A DNA stretch of 64,000 nucleotides from Clostridia bacterium (GCA_017467275.1 JAFTSN010000019.1:1-64000); one strand, 5' to 3'. Positions 24,975 through 34,200 are shown, numbered from the stretch's first letter. The notes: generated from the letters alone by a model not told the origin. Made by a program: numbers and translations.

Positions 24975-25580
24975 ATGGAGCGTCCCGCTTTCGGCGTTTC
25001 CATGGTGGTTGCGCCCGCCTATATCCTGCATCTGAAGATTTCGGAAAAGCTTCCGTTTTTTAGTTTTGGTATGACAGAATACACCGTGCAGGCGCTTTTG
25101 CTGCTTCTCACCGTGCTCGTCATGCGAAAAGCAAAGCTTTCCTATCTCTTTTCCCTTATCACGGTTGTACTCTACGGGTTTGTTCTTGACGGCTTCATGG
25201 CGCTTGTTGCTCTGTTCCCGATGGGGCATATTTCGTTGCGGCTAACCTTTTATATCGTCGGTATGCTCTTTTGCTCTACGGGTGTTTCCTTACTCTTTCA
25301 CACCTATATTTCCCCAGAGGCTTACGAGCTCTTCGTCAAGGAAATCTCGCAAAAGCGGAATGCCGATATCCACAAGGTCAAAACGCTCTATGATTGTGCG
25401 AGCCGTTTAATCAGCATTCTGTTATCCTTTGCTTTTTTTGGCTTTTGGCATTTCGAGGGAATTAAGCTCGGCACGGTTGTGTGCGCGTTTTTGAACGGTT
25501 TTTTGATCGGTTGCTTCAGTAAGCTTTTTGAGAGATTTTTTGAATTCAAGGACGCTTTTCAGTTTAGAAAGCTCTTTTAA
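24975..25580 (+). CDS. YczE/DUF6198-like membrane protein, 5' end probably truncated
   Basis: 201 residues from the first ATG, with about five membrane segments. The reading frame stays open upstream to a TAA at 24918-24920 and encodes YVLGILTLAFGTALM, which would be most of the first membrane helix of the family, but no start codon of the normal kind lies there. AGGAG at 24890-24894 has no start codon at the right distance in this frame. I infer that the first ~8-10 codons are lost or frameshifted, making this a probable pseudogene or a shortened protein. Function of the family is unknown. Confidence 0.6.
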   Translation: MERPAFGVSMVVAPAYILHLKISEKLPFFSFGMTEYTVQALLLLLTVLVMRKAKLSYLFSLITVVLYGFVLDGFMALVALFPMGHISLRLTFYIVGMLFCSTGVSLLFHTYISPEAYELFVKEISQKRNADIHKVKTLYDCASRLISILLSFAFFGFWHFEGIKLGTVVCAFLNGFLIGCFSKLFERFFEFKDAFQFRKLF

Positions 25581-25598
25581 AACTGTTTTATGTAATCA

Positions 25599-25637
25599 AA
25601 AAGACGGGCTTCGCATGCGCGATACCCGTCTTTTGTT
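25599..25637. terminator. Bidirectional terminator
   Basis: AAAAGACGGG (25599-25608) pairs with CCCGTCTTTT (25625-25634); serves both converging genes. Confidence 0.85.
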
Positions 25638-25651
25638 ATTTTAATTGGCGC

Positions 25652-26686
25652 TTAAAAGCATTTTCCGCTTTTGCAATCCTCTGCTGAGTCTCCGCGGAAG
25701 CACAGCTCGTTGGGACATTGACCGTTTTCTTGGAAGTTGACGAGGTTTTTAACCGTCGTTTCCGCGATATTTTCAAGCGCCTCCTCGGTTAAAAACGCCT
25801 GATGCGAGCTCACGATCACATTGGGCATGGAAATGAGCCGCGCAAGGGTGTCGTCCTCCAAAATGTGTCCCGAGAAGTCCTCGAAGAAGAGGTCGGATTC
25901 TTCCTCGTAAACGTCGAGACACGCCGCGCCCACCTTGCGCGATTTAATGCCCGCAAGAAGCGCTTCGGCGTCCACCAGCGCGCCGCGCGAGGTGTTGAGG
26001 ATAACCACGCCGCGCTTGCATTTTTCAAGGGATTTCCCGTCGATCACGTGATAGGTCTCCTCGGTCAGCGGGCAGTGCAGGGAAATGATATCGCTCTTTT
26101 CAAACAGTTCGTCCAATTCGACGTATTTAACCGTTTCCCCGTCGGCAACGCCCTCGGCGGGGAATTTATCGTAAGCCAAGACCTTCATGCCGAAGCCGCG
26201 GCAAATATCGATAAACACCCGACCGATACGCCCCGTACCGATCACGCCGACGGTCTTGCCGTGCAGGTCGAAGCCCGTCATGCCCGAGAGGCTGAAATTA
26301 AAATCTCGGGTGCGGATATACGCCTTATGAATGCGCCGAACGGAGGTCAAAAGCAACGCCATGGTGTGCTCCGCAACGGCATAGGGGGAGTAGGCAGGTA
26401 CGCGCATGACGTGCACCTTGCCGAACGCATGCTTCATGTCCACGTTATTAAAGCCCGCACAGCGGAGTGCGACGAGCCCAACGCCCATTTCATGCAGTCT
26501 GTCAATCACGGCGGCGTTCACGGTGTCGTTGACGAACACGCACACCCCGTCGAAGCCCTGTGCAAGATTGACGGTATCCTCCGTCAGCTTGGTCTCGAAA
26601 AATTTAAAGCTTACCCCATACTGCTTGCCGTATTTTTCAAAGGACGGCTTATCATAGGGTTTCGTATCGAAAAATGCAATTTTCAT
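25652..26686 (-). CDS. ldhA: D-lactate dehydrogenase (D-isomer 2-hydroxyacid dehydrogenase)
   Basis: 344 residues from the ATG at 26686, preceded by AAAGGAGA; a longer frame to 26770 has no ribosome site. It reduces pyruvate to D-lactate with NADH. NAD-binding GTGRIGR near 150, catalytic Arg in NTSRGALVD near 232, catalytic Glu in YEEE near 262, and catalytic His in SSHQAFLT near 295 are all present. The C terminus carries a short Cys-containing tail (DCKSGKCF). Supports a fermentative lifestyle together with the alcohol dehydrogenase at 27129. Confidence 0.92.
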   Translation of the reverse strand: MKIAFFDTKPYDKPSFEKYGKQYGVSFKFFETKLTEDTVNLAQGFDGVCVFVNDTVNAAVIDRLHEMGVGLVALRCAGFNNVDMKHAFGKVHVMRVPAYSPYAVAEHTMALLLTSVRRIHKAYIRTRDFNFSLSGMTGFDLHGKTVGVIGTGRIGRVFIDICRGFGMKVLAYDKFPAEGVADGETVKYVELDELFEKSDIISLHCPLTEETYHVIDGKSLEKCKRGVVILNTSRGALVDAEALLAGIKSRKVGAACLDVYEEESDLFFEDFSGHILEDDTLARLISMPNVIVSSHQAFLTEEALENIAETTVKNLVNFQENGQCPNELCFRGDSAEDCKSGKCF

Positions 26687-26791
26687 TGAAAAAATCTCCT
26701 TTCTTTTTAAATACCCGCAACAAACAACTTTCAAACAGTATGACCGAAATTCAGGCAAAATATCAAACAAATAAAAAGTTGTTTTTTGTCC

Positions 26792-26821
26792 TTGACTTTT
26801 ATGCTTTTCCTATGTTAAAAT
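26792..26821 (+). promoter_or_regulatory. Promoter of the DUF1653-ADH operon
   Basis: TTGACT (26792-26797), 18 nt, TAAAAT (26816-26821), AAGGAGG just before the ATG at 26841. Confidence 0.75.
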
Positions 26822-26840
26822 ATTCAAGGAGGAAAAGAGG

Positions 26841-27065
26841 ATGCGCGAGGTTATCATCGGCGGGCGTTACCGCCATTATAAGGGCAACGAATACACCGTT
26901 TTGGGCGTGGCAAAGCACAGTGAAACGCTTGAAGAAACGGTCGTTTACCGTGCGGAATACGGAGAACGGGGACTCTGGGTCAGACCCAAGAGCATGTTTT
27001 TGGAAACCGTGATCAAAAACGGTGAGGAGCTCGAGCGCTTCTCTCTTATATCGGACGGGGAATAA
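26841..27065 (+). CDS. DUF1653 domain protein
   Basis: A 74-residue protein with the DUF1653 pattern: GGRYRHYKGNEYTVLGVAKHSETLEE, then VVYRAEYG and LWVRPKSMF. Domain function is unknown; it is found as a small stand-alone protein in many bacteria. Followed after 63 nt by the alcohol dehydrogenase; the gap holds a CCCGCCC/GGGCGGG inverted repeat (27067-27107) without a T tract. Confidence 0.88.
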   Translation: MREVIIGGRYRHYKGNEYTVLGVAKHSETLEETVVYRAEYGERGLWVRPKSMFLETVIKNGEELERFSLISDGE

Positions 27066-27128
27066 ACCCGCCCTTAAGAAAATCGAAAATTCTCGCTTGC
27101 GGGCGGGATAAAAAGACGGAGGAAGATC

Positions 27129-28295
27129 ATGAACAGCTTCACATACTGCGTACCCACAAAGGTATACTTCGGAACAAACCAGCTTTGCCATTTAGGCGAG
27201 GAGCTGAAACGCTTCGGTAAACGCGTTTTGCTCACTTACGGCGGCGGCTCGATCAAAAAGAGCGGGCTCTATGACGCCGTCGTTTCCGAGATAAGAGGGG
27301 CGGGGCTCGAGCTTTACGAGCTTTCGGGTATTGCGCCCAATCCCCGCATTGATTCGGTGCGCGAGGGCGCAAAACTTTGCAAGGAAAAGAAGATCGACGT
27401 GCTGTTAGCCGTCGGCGGCGGGTCCACGATTGACGCCACCAAGTGGATGGCGGCGGGTGCATGCGTGGAGCATGACCCTTGGGATTTCTTCTCCAAATGG
27501 TCACCCGTTGAAAAGGCGTTGCCCGTATGCAGTGTTTTAACGCTGTCGGCAACAGGCTCGGAAATGAACGGCGGTGGGGTCGTTTCCAACCCCGAAACCA
27601 AGGATAAGATCGGGCGCGTGGAGTCCATTTTGCGCCCGCGCGTTTCTTTCCTCGACCCGAGCGCAACTTTCAGCGTCAGTAAATACCAGACGGCTTGCGG
27701 CGCAGCCGATATTTTAAGCCATATTTTCGAGGAATATTTCACCACGGAAAAGGATCTCTATATGCTCGATTGCTGTATGGAGGGGCTCATGAAAACGGTC
27801 ATTCGCTACGCCCCGATCGCGATGGAAAACCCGACGGACTATGAGGCGCGGGCGAATCTCATGTGGGCTTCGAGCTGGGCGCTGAACGGGTTTGTCAACG
27901 GCGGCAAACAGCATTCGTGGAGCTGTCATTCCATGGAGCACGAGCTTTCGGCGTTCTACGATATCACCCACGGTCTCGGGCTTGCCATTCTCACGCCTCG
28001 CTGGCTCGAGCACTGTCTAAACGAAAAGACGCTTTTCAAATACGTGCAGTTCGGCGTGAACGTGTTCGGGATCGATCCCGCGCTTGAGCCGCTCGCGATA
28101 GCCAAAAAGAGTATTCAAATGCTTTCGGATTTCTTCTTTAAAACGCTTGGGCTTGACGATACGCTCACCAAAATCGGAATCGGCGAGGAGAACTTCTCCG
28201 TCATGGCGAAAAAGGCTTGCGGCGGCGGCACGATCGAGGGCTTCGTCCCGCTCAATGAAAAGGATATCGAGACCATTTTTAAGGCTTGTTTATAA
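27129..28295 (+). CDS. Iron-containing (NADH/NADPH) alcohol dehydrogenase, butanol dehydrogenase type
   Basis: A 388-residue group III alcohol dehydrogenase. GGGS near 38-41 and VGGGSTIDATKW near 97 bind the cofactor. Metal ligands lie in HSWSCHSMEHELSAFYDITHG (about 262-282). The start MNSFTYCVPTKVYFG is typical of BdhA/YqhD-like enzymes that reduce aldehydes at the end of fermentation. GGAGGA precedes the ATG. Substrate cannot be told from sequence. Confidence 0.9.
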   Translation: MNSFTYCVPTKVYFGTNQLCHLGEELKRFGKRVLLTYGGGSIKKSGLYDAVVSEIRGAGLELYELSGIAPNPRIDSVREGAKLCKEKKIDVLLAVGGGSTIDATKWMAAGACVEHDPWDFFSKWSPVEKALPVCSVLTLSATGSEMNGGGVVSNPETKDKIGRVESILRPRVSFLDPSATFSVSKYQTACGAADILSHIFEEYFTTEKDLYMLDCCMEGLMKTVIRYAPIAMENPTDYEARANLMWASSWALNGFVNGGKQHSWSCHSMEHELSAFYDITHGLGLAILTPRWLEHCLNEKTLFKYVQFGVNVFGIDPALEPLAIAKKSIQMLSDFFFKTLGLDDTLTKIGIGEENFSVMAKKACGGGTIEGFVPLNEKDIETIFKACL

Positions 28296-28307
28296 AGGAG
28301 ACGAATC

Positions 28308-29516
28308 ATGTCCGAAAAGATTTTTGAACGGCTTGAGACCTCTGTTTTATACGAATGCGACGTCCTTGTCTGCGGCGGCGGTTTCGGCGGCATTTCCGCG
28401 GCGCTTGCCGCGGCGCGCGAGGGAAAGAGGGTGATTCTTTTAGAGCGCGGCTTTATGCTCGGCGGCTTGGCGACGGCGGGCTTAGTCACGATTTTTCTTG
28501 CCATCTGCGACGGAAAAGGCAAGCAGGTCTCTTTCGGTATTGCAGAAGAACTGCTTCGCTTAAGCGTCTCCATTCATTCAGAGGGACCGCTTTGCGAAAA
28601 TTGGCTCAAGGCGGGGAACGAGGAGAAAAGAACGGAAAAGGACCGTCGCTTTGAATCGGAATTCAACGCGCAAATATTTGCCATTCAAGCGGAAAAGCTT
28701 CTCGAGGAAAACGGCGTGAAGCTTCTCTACGGCACCTATGCCGTCGCCGCGCCCGCCGCAAACGAGCGGATCCAAGCCGTTATTGCGGAGAATAAATCGG
28801 GCAGATTTGCGATCAAGGCGAACGCCTACGTCGACGCGACGGGGGATTGCGATCTCGCATATTTTTCGGGTACGCCCACAGAGAAATTTCAGCAGGGCAA
28901 CGTTTTGGCGGCTTGGTATTACCGCTACGGTAAAGAGGGCTTTAAGCTCAAGGCGCTCGGATGTGCGGATATCCCCGAGGAGGAAAAGGGTCCCGATTAT
29001 CGGGAAAAGCACCTCGTTTCGAGACGGTTCACGGGGTTGGACGGGGAGGAGGTCTCTGAATTTATGAGCCTCGCGCACGAAAAAATTCTCGAGGACGTGC
29101 TTAAAATCCGCGAGAGCGATCCCACCTACGTGCCCACCACAATCGCAACCGTTCCCCAGCTTCGCATGACGAGAAAGATCGGCGGGGAATACACTCTCTC
29201 CGTTTTAGAGCAGCACACATATTTCGAGGATTCGATCGGCATGGTGTCCGATTGGAAGCATCGCGGTCCCGTTTGGGAGGTGCCGTTCCGCACCCTCTAT
29301 TCGGCGAAAATGAAAAACTTGATCTGCGCGGGCAGAATCACGTCGGTGACGGAGGCCCTTTGGGACGTGATGCGCGTGATTCCCTGTTGCTGTGTGACGG
29401 GTCAGGCGGCGGGCACAGCGGCGGCGCTTACGGACGATTTCACCTCGCTCGACGTGTCTTTTTTACAGGCGCGCTTAAAAGAGCGCGGCGTGCGTATTCA
29501 CGAAACCGAGCTTTGA
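28308..29516 (+). CDS. FAD-dependent oxidoreductase (PF12831-like)
   Basis: A 402-residue flavoprotein with the dinucleotide-binding GGGFGG at 23-28, followed by ERGFMLGG, and a second FAD contact YVDATGDCDLAYFSG near 176-190. The C-terminal part has LICAGRI and CCCVTGQAAGTAAAL, where the FAD domain closes. Members act on various small substrates; none can be assigned. AAAGGAG at the start; 12 nt after the alcohol dehydrogenase, so one operon. Confidence 0.85.
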   Translation: MSEKIFERLETSVLYECDVLVCGGGFGGISAALAAAREGKRVILLERGFMLGGLATAGLVTIFLAICDGKGKQVSFGIAEELLRLSVSIHSEGPLCENWLKAGNEEKRTEKDRRFESEFNAQIFAIQAEKLLEENGVKLLYGTYAVAAPAANERIQAVIAENKSGRFAIKANAYVDATGDCDLAYFSGTPTEKFQQGNVLAAWYYRYGKEGFKLKALGCADIPEEEKGPDYREKHLVSRRFTGLDGEEVSEFMSLAHEKILEDVLKIRESDPTYVPTTIATVPQLRMTRKIGGEYTLSVLEQHTYFEDSIGMVSDWKHRGPVWEVPFRTLYSAKMKNLICAGRITSVTEALWDVMRVIPCCCVTGQAAGTAAALTDDFTSLDVSFLQARLKERGVRIHETEL

Positions 29517-29531
29517 TAAAAGGAAATATAT

Positions 29532-29573
29532 AAAAACTCTCCGTGGACGTCTTGTCCTACGGAGAGTTTTTTG
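29532..29573. terminator. Bidirectional terminator
   Basis: ACTCTCCGT-GGAC pairs with GTCC-t-ACGGAGAGT, A tract before and T tract after. Confidence 0.88.
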
Positions 29574-29579
29574 TGCTTT

Positions 29580-30335
29580 TTATTGTTTAAAGAGCTTTTG
29601 TAATTGCGGAAAGCACCGCACGGCGTTTTTATAAAAAATATTCTCTTTATCCTCGCTTGAAATATCGGCAAACTCAACCCTGCCCCGTTGGAATGCACAA
29701 GAATAGGTGTCCGTGCCGAAGAAAATTTTATCCGAGCCCACTCTTTTCACTGCATATTCCAAGACGTTGTTTCGATAGCTCAAGCTCCCCGAGGTGTCCG
29801 TGTACACGTTGCCGTATTTGGAATTTTCCATCGCGATTACGTGTTCAACAATACCCAAATGTGCATTGATAAGCTTCATATCGGGATACTTATCCGCAAG
29901 GCGTGAGCTTTCGATTTCGTTTTCGGGGTGGGTTAAAAGGAAGCAGCCCAGATCGTTGGCGAAAGCAAACAGTTTATCTGCGTACTCCATGATCTTATAG
30001 CCGTGATAAGCGGGGTGCATTTTTAGACCCAACGCCTTCTCGCTTTTCAGCATATAGCGCGCTTGTTCAAAGGTCTTTTCGTTGCGGGGATCCACAACGA
30101 CCCATTGATAAATAAACGGATCCTCTTGCGCGAGCTTATATAAATACTCGTTCTCCTCATACACTTCCTGGTTGGAAAGCACGGATGAAAAACTCGACGT
30201 CGCCATTGCCAGAACCCCCATGCGCTTTCGTTCCGCTTTTAAAAAATCGTTATCGCAAAGATAGAGCTCGTTTGTTTTTGTATCGTGCGGCGCGCCGTGA
30301 TTGAAATGGCAGTGCATATCGATTGCGTTAAGCAT
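29580..30335 (-). CDS. Amidohydrolase family 2 (metal-dependent hydrolase)
   Basis: A 251-residue TIM-barrel hydrolase: HCH at residues 8-10, KMHP near 104, THPE near 133, NAHLG near 155 and FGTDTY near 215 give the expected metal and catalytic ligands of PF04909. The substrate is unknown. Has its own promoter (30436-30408) and a 70-nt leader with an AACCTAA/TTAGGTT hairpin at 30356-30384. Confidence 0.87.
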   Translation of the reverse strand: MLNAIDMHCHFNHGAPHDTKTNELYLCDNDFLKAERKRMGVLAMATSSFSSVLSNQEVYEENEYLYKLAQEDPFIYQWVVVDPRNEKTFEQARYMLKSEKALGLKMHPAYHGYKIMEYADKLFAFANDLGCFLLTHPENEIESSRLADKYPDMKLINAHLGIVEHVIAMENSKYGNVYTDTSGSLSYRNNVLEYAVKRVGSDKIFFGTDTYSCAFQRGRVEFADISSEDKENIFYKNAVRCFPQLQKLFKQ

Positions 30336-30407
30336 AACTCACCTCTATAACCGAAATAACCTAATCCGAAGCGGCAGTTAGGTTGTTTTGATTAAGCGTT
30401 TTTGTTT

Positions 30408-30436
30408 ATTATATCATGCGCCCATAGATATGTCAA
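30408..30436 (-). promoter_or_regulatory. Amidohydrolase promoter
   Basis: Reverse strand TTGACA (30436-30431), 17 nt, TATAAT (30413-30408). Confidence 0.85.
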
Positions 30437-30474
30437 TGCCACTTTTTAGCACGGTTGCCTCAAAAATTGATATT

Positions 30475-32061
30475 TTAAAGCAGTGGCGCAAACACGCGCA
30501 CGAGCGCGCGGAAAAAACGGCGCAAGGGGGTAAGCTTGAGCATATCCCGCGTGATGGGAACGCATTTTGAAAAGGTGTCGTCGAAGTCTGCGCGGATATC
30601 CTTTAAGCATGCCGTCCGATAGAGCCAAACGCCGTTTTCAAAATGGTGTACGAGACTTCGATAGTCGAGGTTGATCGTGCCGATCATGGCGTATTCGTCG
30701 TCCACGAGATAGGTCTTGGCGTGCATGAAGCCGGGCTCGTATTCGTAGATTTTCACGCCCGCCTGCATCAGACGGGGATAAAAGCTCCGCGTCATGGAAA
30801 ACACCAGCTTTTTATCGGGGATGTGCGGGGTTATTATTCTCACGTCCACCCCTTTAAGCGCCGTATTTTCAAGACTTTGGCAAAGGTCGTTGTCAATGAT
30901 AAGATAGGGAGTTGTGATATAGACGTATCTCTTCGCGTTTTCCAATAGATTTTGAATAACGCTCTTTCCCACGCGGTGGTTATAGGTGGGGTAGGGACCG
31001 TCGCCGAACGGGATCAAGTAGCCGTGTTCTTTTGTCTGCGTCTCTTTCGGGAAACAATCGGGAATTTGGATAGGGTGGTCGAATTCTCCTTTTTTGGGCT
31101 TGATATTTATGCCGTAATCGATGAGAAAGAGACGGGTCAGCTCAAACACGGCTTCCCCCTCAAGGCGAATCCCCACGTCCTTCCAATGCCCGAAGCGGAC
31201 GGTTTCATTAATATATTCGTCGGCAATATTCACGCCGCCTGTATAACCGATTTTGCCGTCGATCACGGTGATTTTTCGGTGACTTCGGTTATTGAATTCA
31301 CTGTCCGCATTCCCTTTTAAACGGGAAAAGGGCGTGCCCTCAATGCCGTAGGCGCGCAATATTTTGGCATAATTCCCCGGAAGGGTGCTCATACAGCCGA
31401 TATCGTCGTAAACGACGCGCACTTTCACGCCCGTTGCCGCTTTTTCCTTGAGGATCTCGAGAATGGAGTTCCAAAATTTTCCCTCCTCAATGATAAAATA
31501 TTCCATAAAAATGAAGCGTTCGGCTTTTGTAAGATCCTCTAAAAGCGCTTTATGCATATCCTCGCCGAGCGGGAAATAGGTCTGCTTTGTATCCGTAAAA
31601 AGGTGAGTGTCTGCAATACGGATCAGCATATTAGCTTGATTGGCGGCGGTTTCGTCCACCTTCCGTAACTGTGCCAAAAGGGGCGCGTCCTCCCTTTTAT
31701 AATCGCCGAGATCCTTTAAGCGCTCGAGTCGACGGATATACTTTTTATTTAGCTTTCTCGAATAGAACAAAAAGTAGAGCATAAACCCGCCGATGGGCAC
31801 CACGAGCACGAATAAGAGCCACGGGATCTTATAGTCGGGGTTATCGTCCGAGGAGATGATCTTAACGACGCAACCGATCTCCGTCGCCCACACGGCGAGA
31901 TAAAAATAGGGGACGAAATAAGAGAGCGCAATGACCGTGCCAATGATAGCGAGGGTCTCTAATAGGGTGATGAGTACGGCGATAATATAGCGCACGGGAA
32001 TATAGTTAAGCTCCCGTTCGACCGTCTTGTTATTCACCTTGTAGCGGTATTTTCTTTTCAT
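30475..32061 (-). CDS. cls: Cardiolipin synthase
   Basis: A 528-residue phospholipase-D family enzyme joining two phosphatidylglycerols. Two N-terminal membrane segments (about 26-50 and 60-80) precede two HKD motifs: HRKITVIDG near 261 and HAKTYLVDD near 448, each with the following Gly-Gly or Asn-rich segment (YTGGVN, GTINLDYRS). The length is normal. The 70-nt gap to the next upstream gene has no terminator, so the small gene at 32132-32380 may be co-transcribed. Confidence 0.93.
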   Translation of the reverse strand: MKRKYRYKVNNKTVERELNYIPVRYIIAVLITLLETLAIIGTVIALSYFVPYFYLAVWATEIGCVVKIISSDDNPDYKIPWLLFVLVVPIGGFMLYFLFYSRKLNKKYIRRLERLKDLGDYKREDAPLLAQLRKVDETAANQANMLIRIADTHLFTDTKQTYFPLGEDMHKALLEDLTKAERFIFMEYFIIEEGKFWNSILEILKEKAATGVKVRVVYDDIGCMSTLPGNYAKILRAYGIEGTPFSRLKGNADSEFNNRSHRKITVIDGKIGYTGGVNIADEYINETVRFGHWKDVGIRLEGEAVFELTRLFLIDYGINIKPKKGEFDHPIQIPDCFPKETQTKEHGYLIPFGDGPYPTYNHRVGKSVIQNLLENAKRYVYITTPYLIIDNDLCQSLENTALKGVDVRIITPHIPDKKLVFSMTRSFYPRLMQAGVKIYEYEPGFMHAKTYLVDDEYAMIGTINLDYRSLVHHFENGVWLYRTACLKDIRADFDDTFSKCVPITRDMLKLTPLRRFFRALVRVFAPLL

Positions 32062-32131
32062 TCGTTGCCTCCTAAAAAAATGCTTAAAACGGGACAGGCA
32101 AAATGCCGTCCCGTTCCAGAGCCGTCAAAGT

Positions 32132-32380
32132 TTATTTCTTGCTGTTTTTCGCCGCTTCAATGCGTTCGTTTGCCGCCGCCGTACGCGCCTTCGCTTCCGC
32201 GATCTGCGCTTCGCGCTCCGCCTGCATCTTTGCCTGACGGGCTTTGGGCGACATTTTCGCCTCCTCCCACTGCGCTTTGGATTCAGCCTTGGCGGCCTCA
32301 AAATTGGCTTTGTCCACCTCGTGCTGTGCCTTTGCGCTTTCCTTCATGTCCTTAAATGCCTGCTTAAAGAAATTTCCCAT
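32132..32380 (-). CDS. Small Ala/Lys-rich coiled-coil protein
   Basis: An 82-residue protein, nearly all predicted helix with many Ala, Lys, Glu and Gln (AQHEVDKANFEAAKAESKAQ, AQIAEAKARTAAANER). No known domain. AAGGAG precedes the start (reverse strand). Upstream of cls in the same direction. May be a structural or envelope-associated helix protein; unproven. Confidence 0.7.
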   Translation of the reverse strand: MGNFFKQAFKDMKESAKAQHEVDKANFEAAKAESKAQWEEAKMSPKARQAKMQAEREAQIAEAKARTAAANERIEAAKNSKK

Positions 32381-32519
32381 TTTTTATATTCTCCTTGTGT
32401 TTTTTTTGGCTTGAGGCGTCTCCTCGGACGCTTTACACGTATAGAATACTCCTTTTAAGTTTCCGAAATACTAATTTTAAGTAAGCGTTTTGAAAATGAT
32501 TTGTTAAAGTTTTGTAAAC

Positions 32520-32551
32520 AAAAAAGCACATCCGTTTTGGAATGTGCTTTC
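32520..32551 (-). terminator. Terminator of the 32565-33368 gene
   Basis: AAAGCACAT-CC pairs with GG-a-ATGTGCTTT; on the reverse strand followed by TTTTTTG. Confidence 0.85.
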
Positions 32552-32564
32552 AAGCTTTGTTTGT

Positions 32565-33368
32565 TTAATTTCCCTGTTCTCGAGCGGCTTTTGCGTTCTC
32601 GAAGAACTCTCGGATACGCTCGTCCCGCTCCTGTTCGTTGCGGAAAAAGAGGATATCCCCGCTCTTTAAAGAGGGCCAACAGTCGGAAAATTCGCCCGTG
32701 ATTTTCATGGGTTTAGCGAACCGTCCGTCCTCCTCAATAATATCCAGCTTATGGATTCCGTGGCGGAATTTTTCCGCAAGCGCAATCTCCAAGGGTTCGG
32801 AAAACTGCGTTTGGCAGCAGGGACAGGAGGCGAGCTTGGTCTTGGCGTTGTTTTTTGTTTTTGCCTCGTAGATTTGAATGAGGTCAAAGTCATTTTCGTC
32901 CGAAAGTTTGGTCGCCTTGGTGTACCAATGCGTGTCGTCACGGTGATCGACTTTGAGCGAGCCGTCGGGATTGAGCGAGTAATAATAATTGTTGGCGACG
33001 AACGTGAAATCGTAGAGATCGCGAGAGATTTTCGTCACACCCGCCCGCAGTTCGTTTTTCGAGTAATCCTCGCGGTCGAGATTGTGCGGAATATGCACGT
33101 GGTACCAAGTCCCGCCGATATTCAGCTTCTTGTCCCGTTTGGCAGAGATAAAATCGTAGCCCACGCGCAGCAGCGCATAGAGCGCGGCGTAGAGCGAAGC
33201 GGCAATTACCGCTGTGATAAATATACGGAGCGCGCGCGAGGAAAGCTCTCTTTCGAGCACGGGATAGAGAAATTCATTGAGCAGGGTGTCGAAGATAAAA
33301 AACAGCGTAAAAGCCAGAGAGTGAATCTTCGCCACGGCGCTCGCCGAGCGGTTGGATATATTTTTCAT
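32565..33368 (-). CDS. Two-TM protein with beta-rich soluble domain, Cap15-like layout
   Basis: A 267-residue protein. Two N-terminal hydrophobic segments (about 16-36 and 47-70) are followed by a beta-rich region opening with IGGTWYHVHIPH and running through VTKISRDLYDFTFVANNYYYSLN and WYTKATKLS. This order (two TM helices, then a small beta barrel beginning G-x-W) resembles the SMODS-associated 2TM-beta effectors of CBASS (Cap15). It differs by a C-terminal extension with CPCC near 190 and by having no cyclase gene nearby. The likeness is by pattern only. The gene begins 23 nt from the upstream inositol phosphatase (same strand). Confidence 0.7.
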   Translation of the reverse strand: MKNISNRSASAVAKIHSLAFTLFFIFDTLLNEFLYPVLERELSSRALRIFITAVIAASLYAALYALLRVGYDFISAKRDKKLNIGGTWYHVHIPHNLDREDYSKNELRAGVTKISRDLYDFTFVANNYYYSLNPDGSLKVDHRDDTHWYTKATKLSDENDFDLIQIYEAKTKNNAKTKLASCPCCQTQFSEPLEIALAEKFRHGIHKLDIIEEDGRFAKPMKITGEFSDCWPSLKSGDILFFRNEQERDERIREFFENAKAAREQGN

Positions 33369-33390
33369 GAGTACACCTCAGTGTTTGGCT

Positions 33391-34200
33391 TTAGCCGTTG
33401 ACAAGCGCTTTGAGCTCGTCGTAAATCACGGCGTTGGAGCAAAGAATGGTACTTTCCCGATCGAGCGGAAGGGGGGAGCCGTCCCAAGTGGAGAATTTGC
33501 CGCCTGCTTCCTCCAAAATGAGAATGGCAGCGGCGTAATCCCAGGGCTTTATGACCTTTTCAAAGTATCCGTCCAGTCGACCTGCGGCGATATAGGAGAC
33601 GGAAAGCGCCGTCGAGCAGACCCGCCGCAAATCGAGCGCATTCTCGAAAATGCGCTGTGCGCGGCAAAAGGTCTCTGCTGCTTGATCCTTATGCGAGGAG
33701 CCCGCGCCGAATTCAATTAAGGAGTTTTTCAGGTTGTTATCCGTCACGGAAAGTCTGTTCCAGCGGTAGTTCTTCAACCCGATTTTAAGGAGCTTGGAAA
33801 TTCCCTCGTAGGTGCGGAAATAGTGCGCGCCATAGCCGCGAATTGCAAAGAACAGCTCACGGGTGAAAGGGTTAAACACCACGCCGAAATCCACCCTGCC
33901 GTTTTCCACGTAGGCAAGGGAGATCGAGCTCATTTTATAATCGTGAATGAGGTTGGTGGTGCCGTCGATGGGGTCGAGGATAAACGCCTTATCGAGCAGG
34001 GTGTGCGATTCTTCCTCCTCCGTCATAAATCCCACGTCGGGAAACTCTTTTTTGAGTTCTTCTTTCAAAAAACGGTTGATGTTGAGATCGACCGCCGTAA
34101 CGAAATCGTAGGGATTCTTGTTCTCGACGGAAAGATCGGAGTTAGCAAAGACGAATTTTTTCGCCTGATACACGAGCAGTAGGAGCTTATCGTAATCCAT
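33391..34200 (-). CDS. suhB: Inositol monophosphatase family protein
   Basis: A 269-residue Mg-dependent sugar phosphatase. FMTEEEES near 58-65 and DPIDGTTN near 76-83 form metal motif 1; WDYAAAILILEEAGG near 205-219 forms motif 2. Could act on inositol-1-phosphate or another phosphate ester (for example 3',5'-bisphosphoadenosine). The assignment suhB is by family only. Confidence 0.85.
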   Translation of the reverse strand: MDYDKLLLLVYQAKKFVFANSDLSVENKNPYDFVTAVDLNINRFLKEELKKEFPDVGFMTEEEESHTLLDKAFILDPIDGTTNLIHDYKMSSISLAYVENGRVDFGVVFNPFTRELFFAIRGYGAHYFRTYEGISKLLKIGLKNYRWNRLSVTDNNLKNSLIEFGAGSSHKDQAAETFCRAQRIFENALDLRRVCSTALSVSYIAAGRLDGYFEKVIKPWDYAAAILILEEAGGKFSTWDGSPLPLDRESTILCSNAVIYDELKALVNG

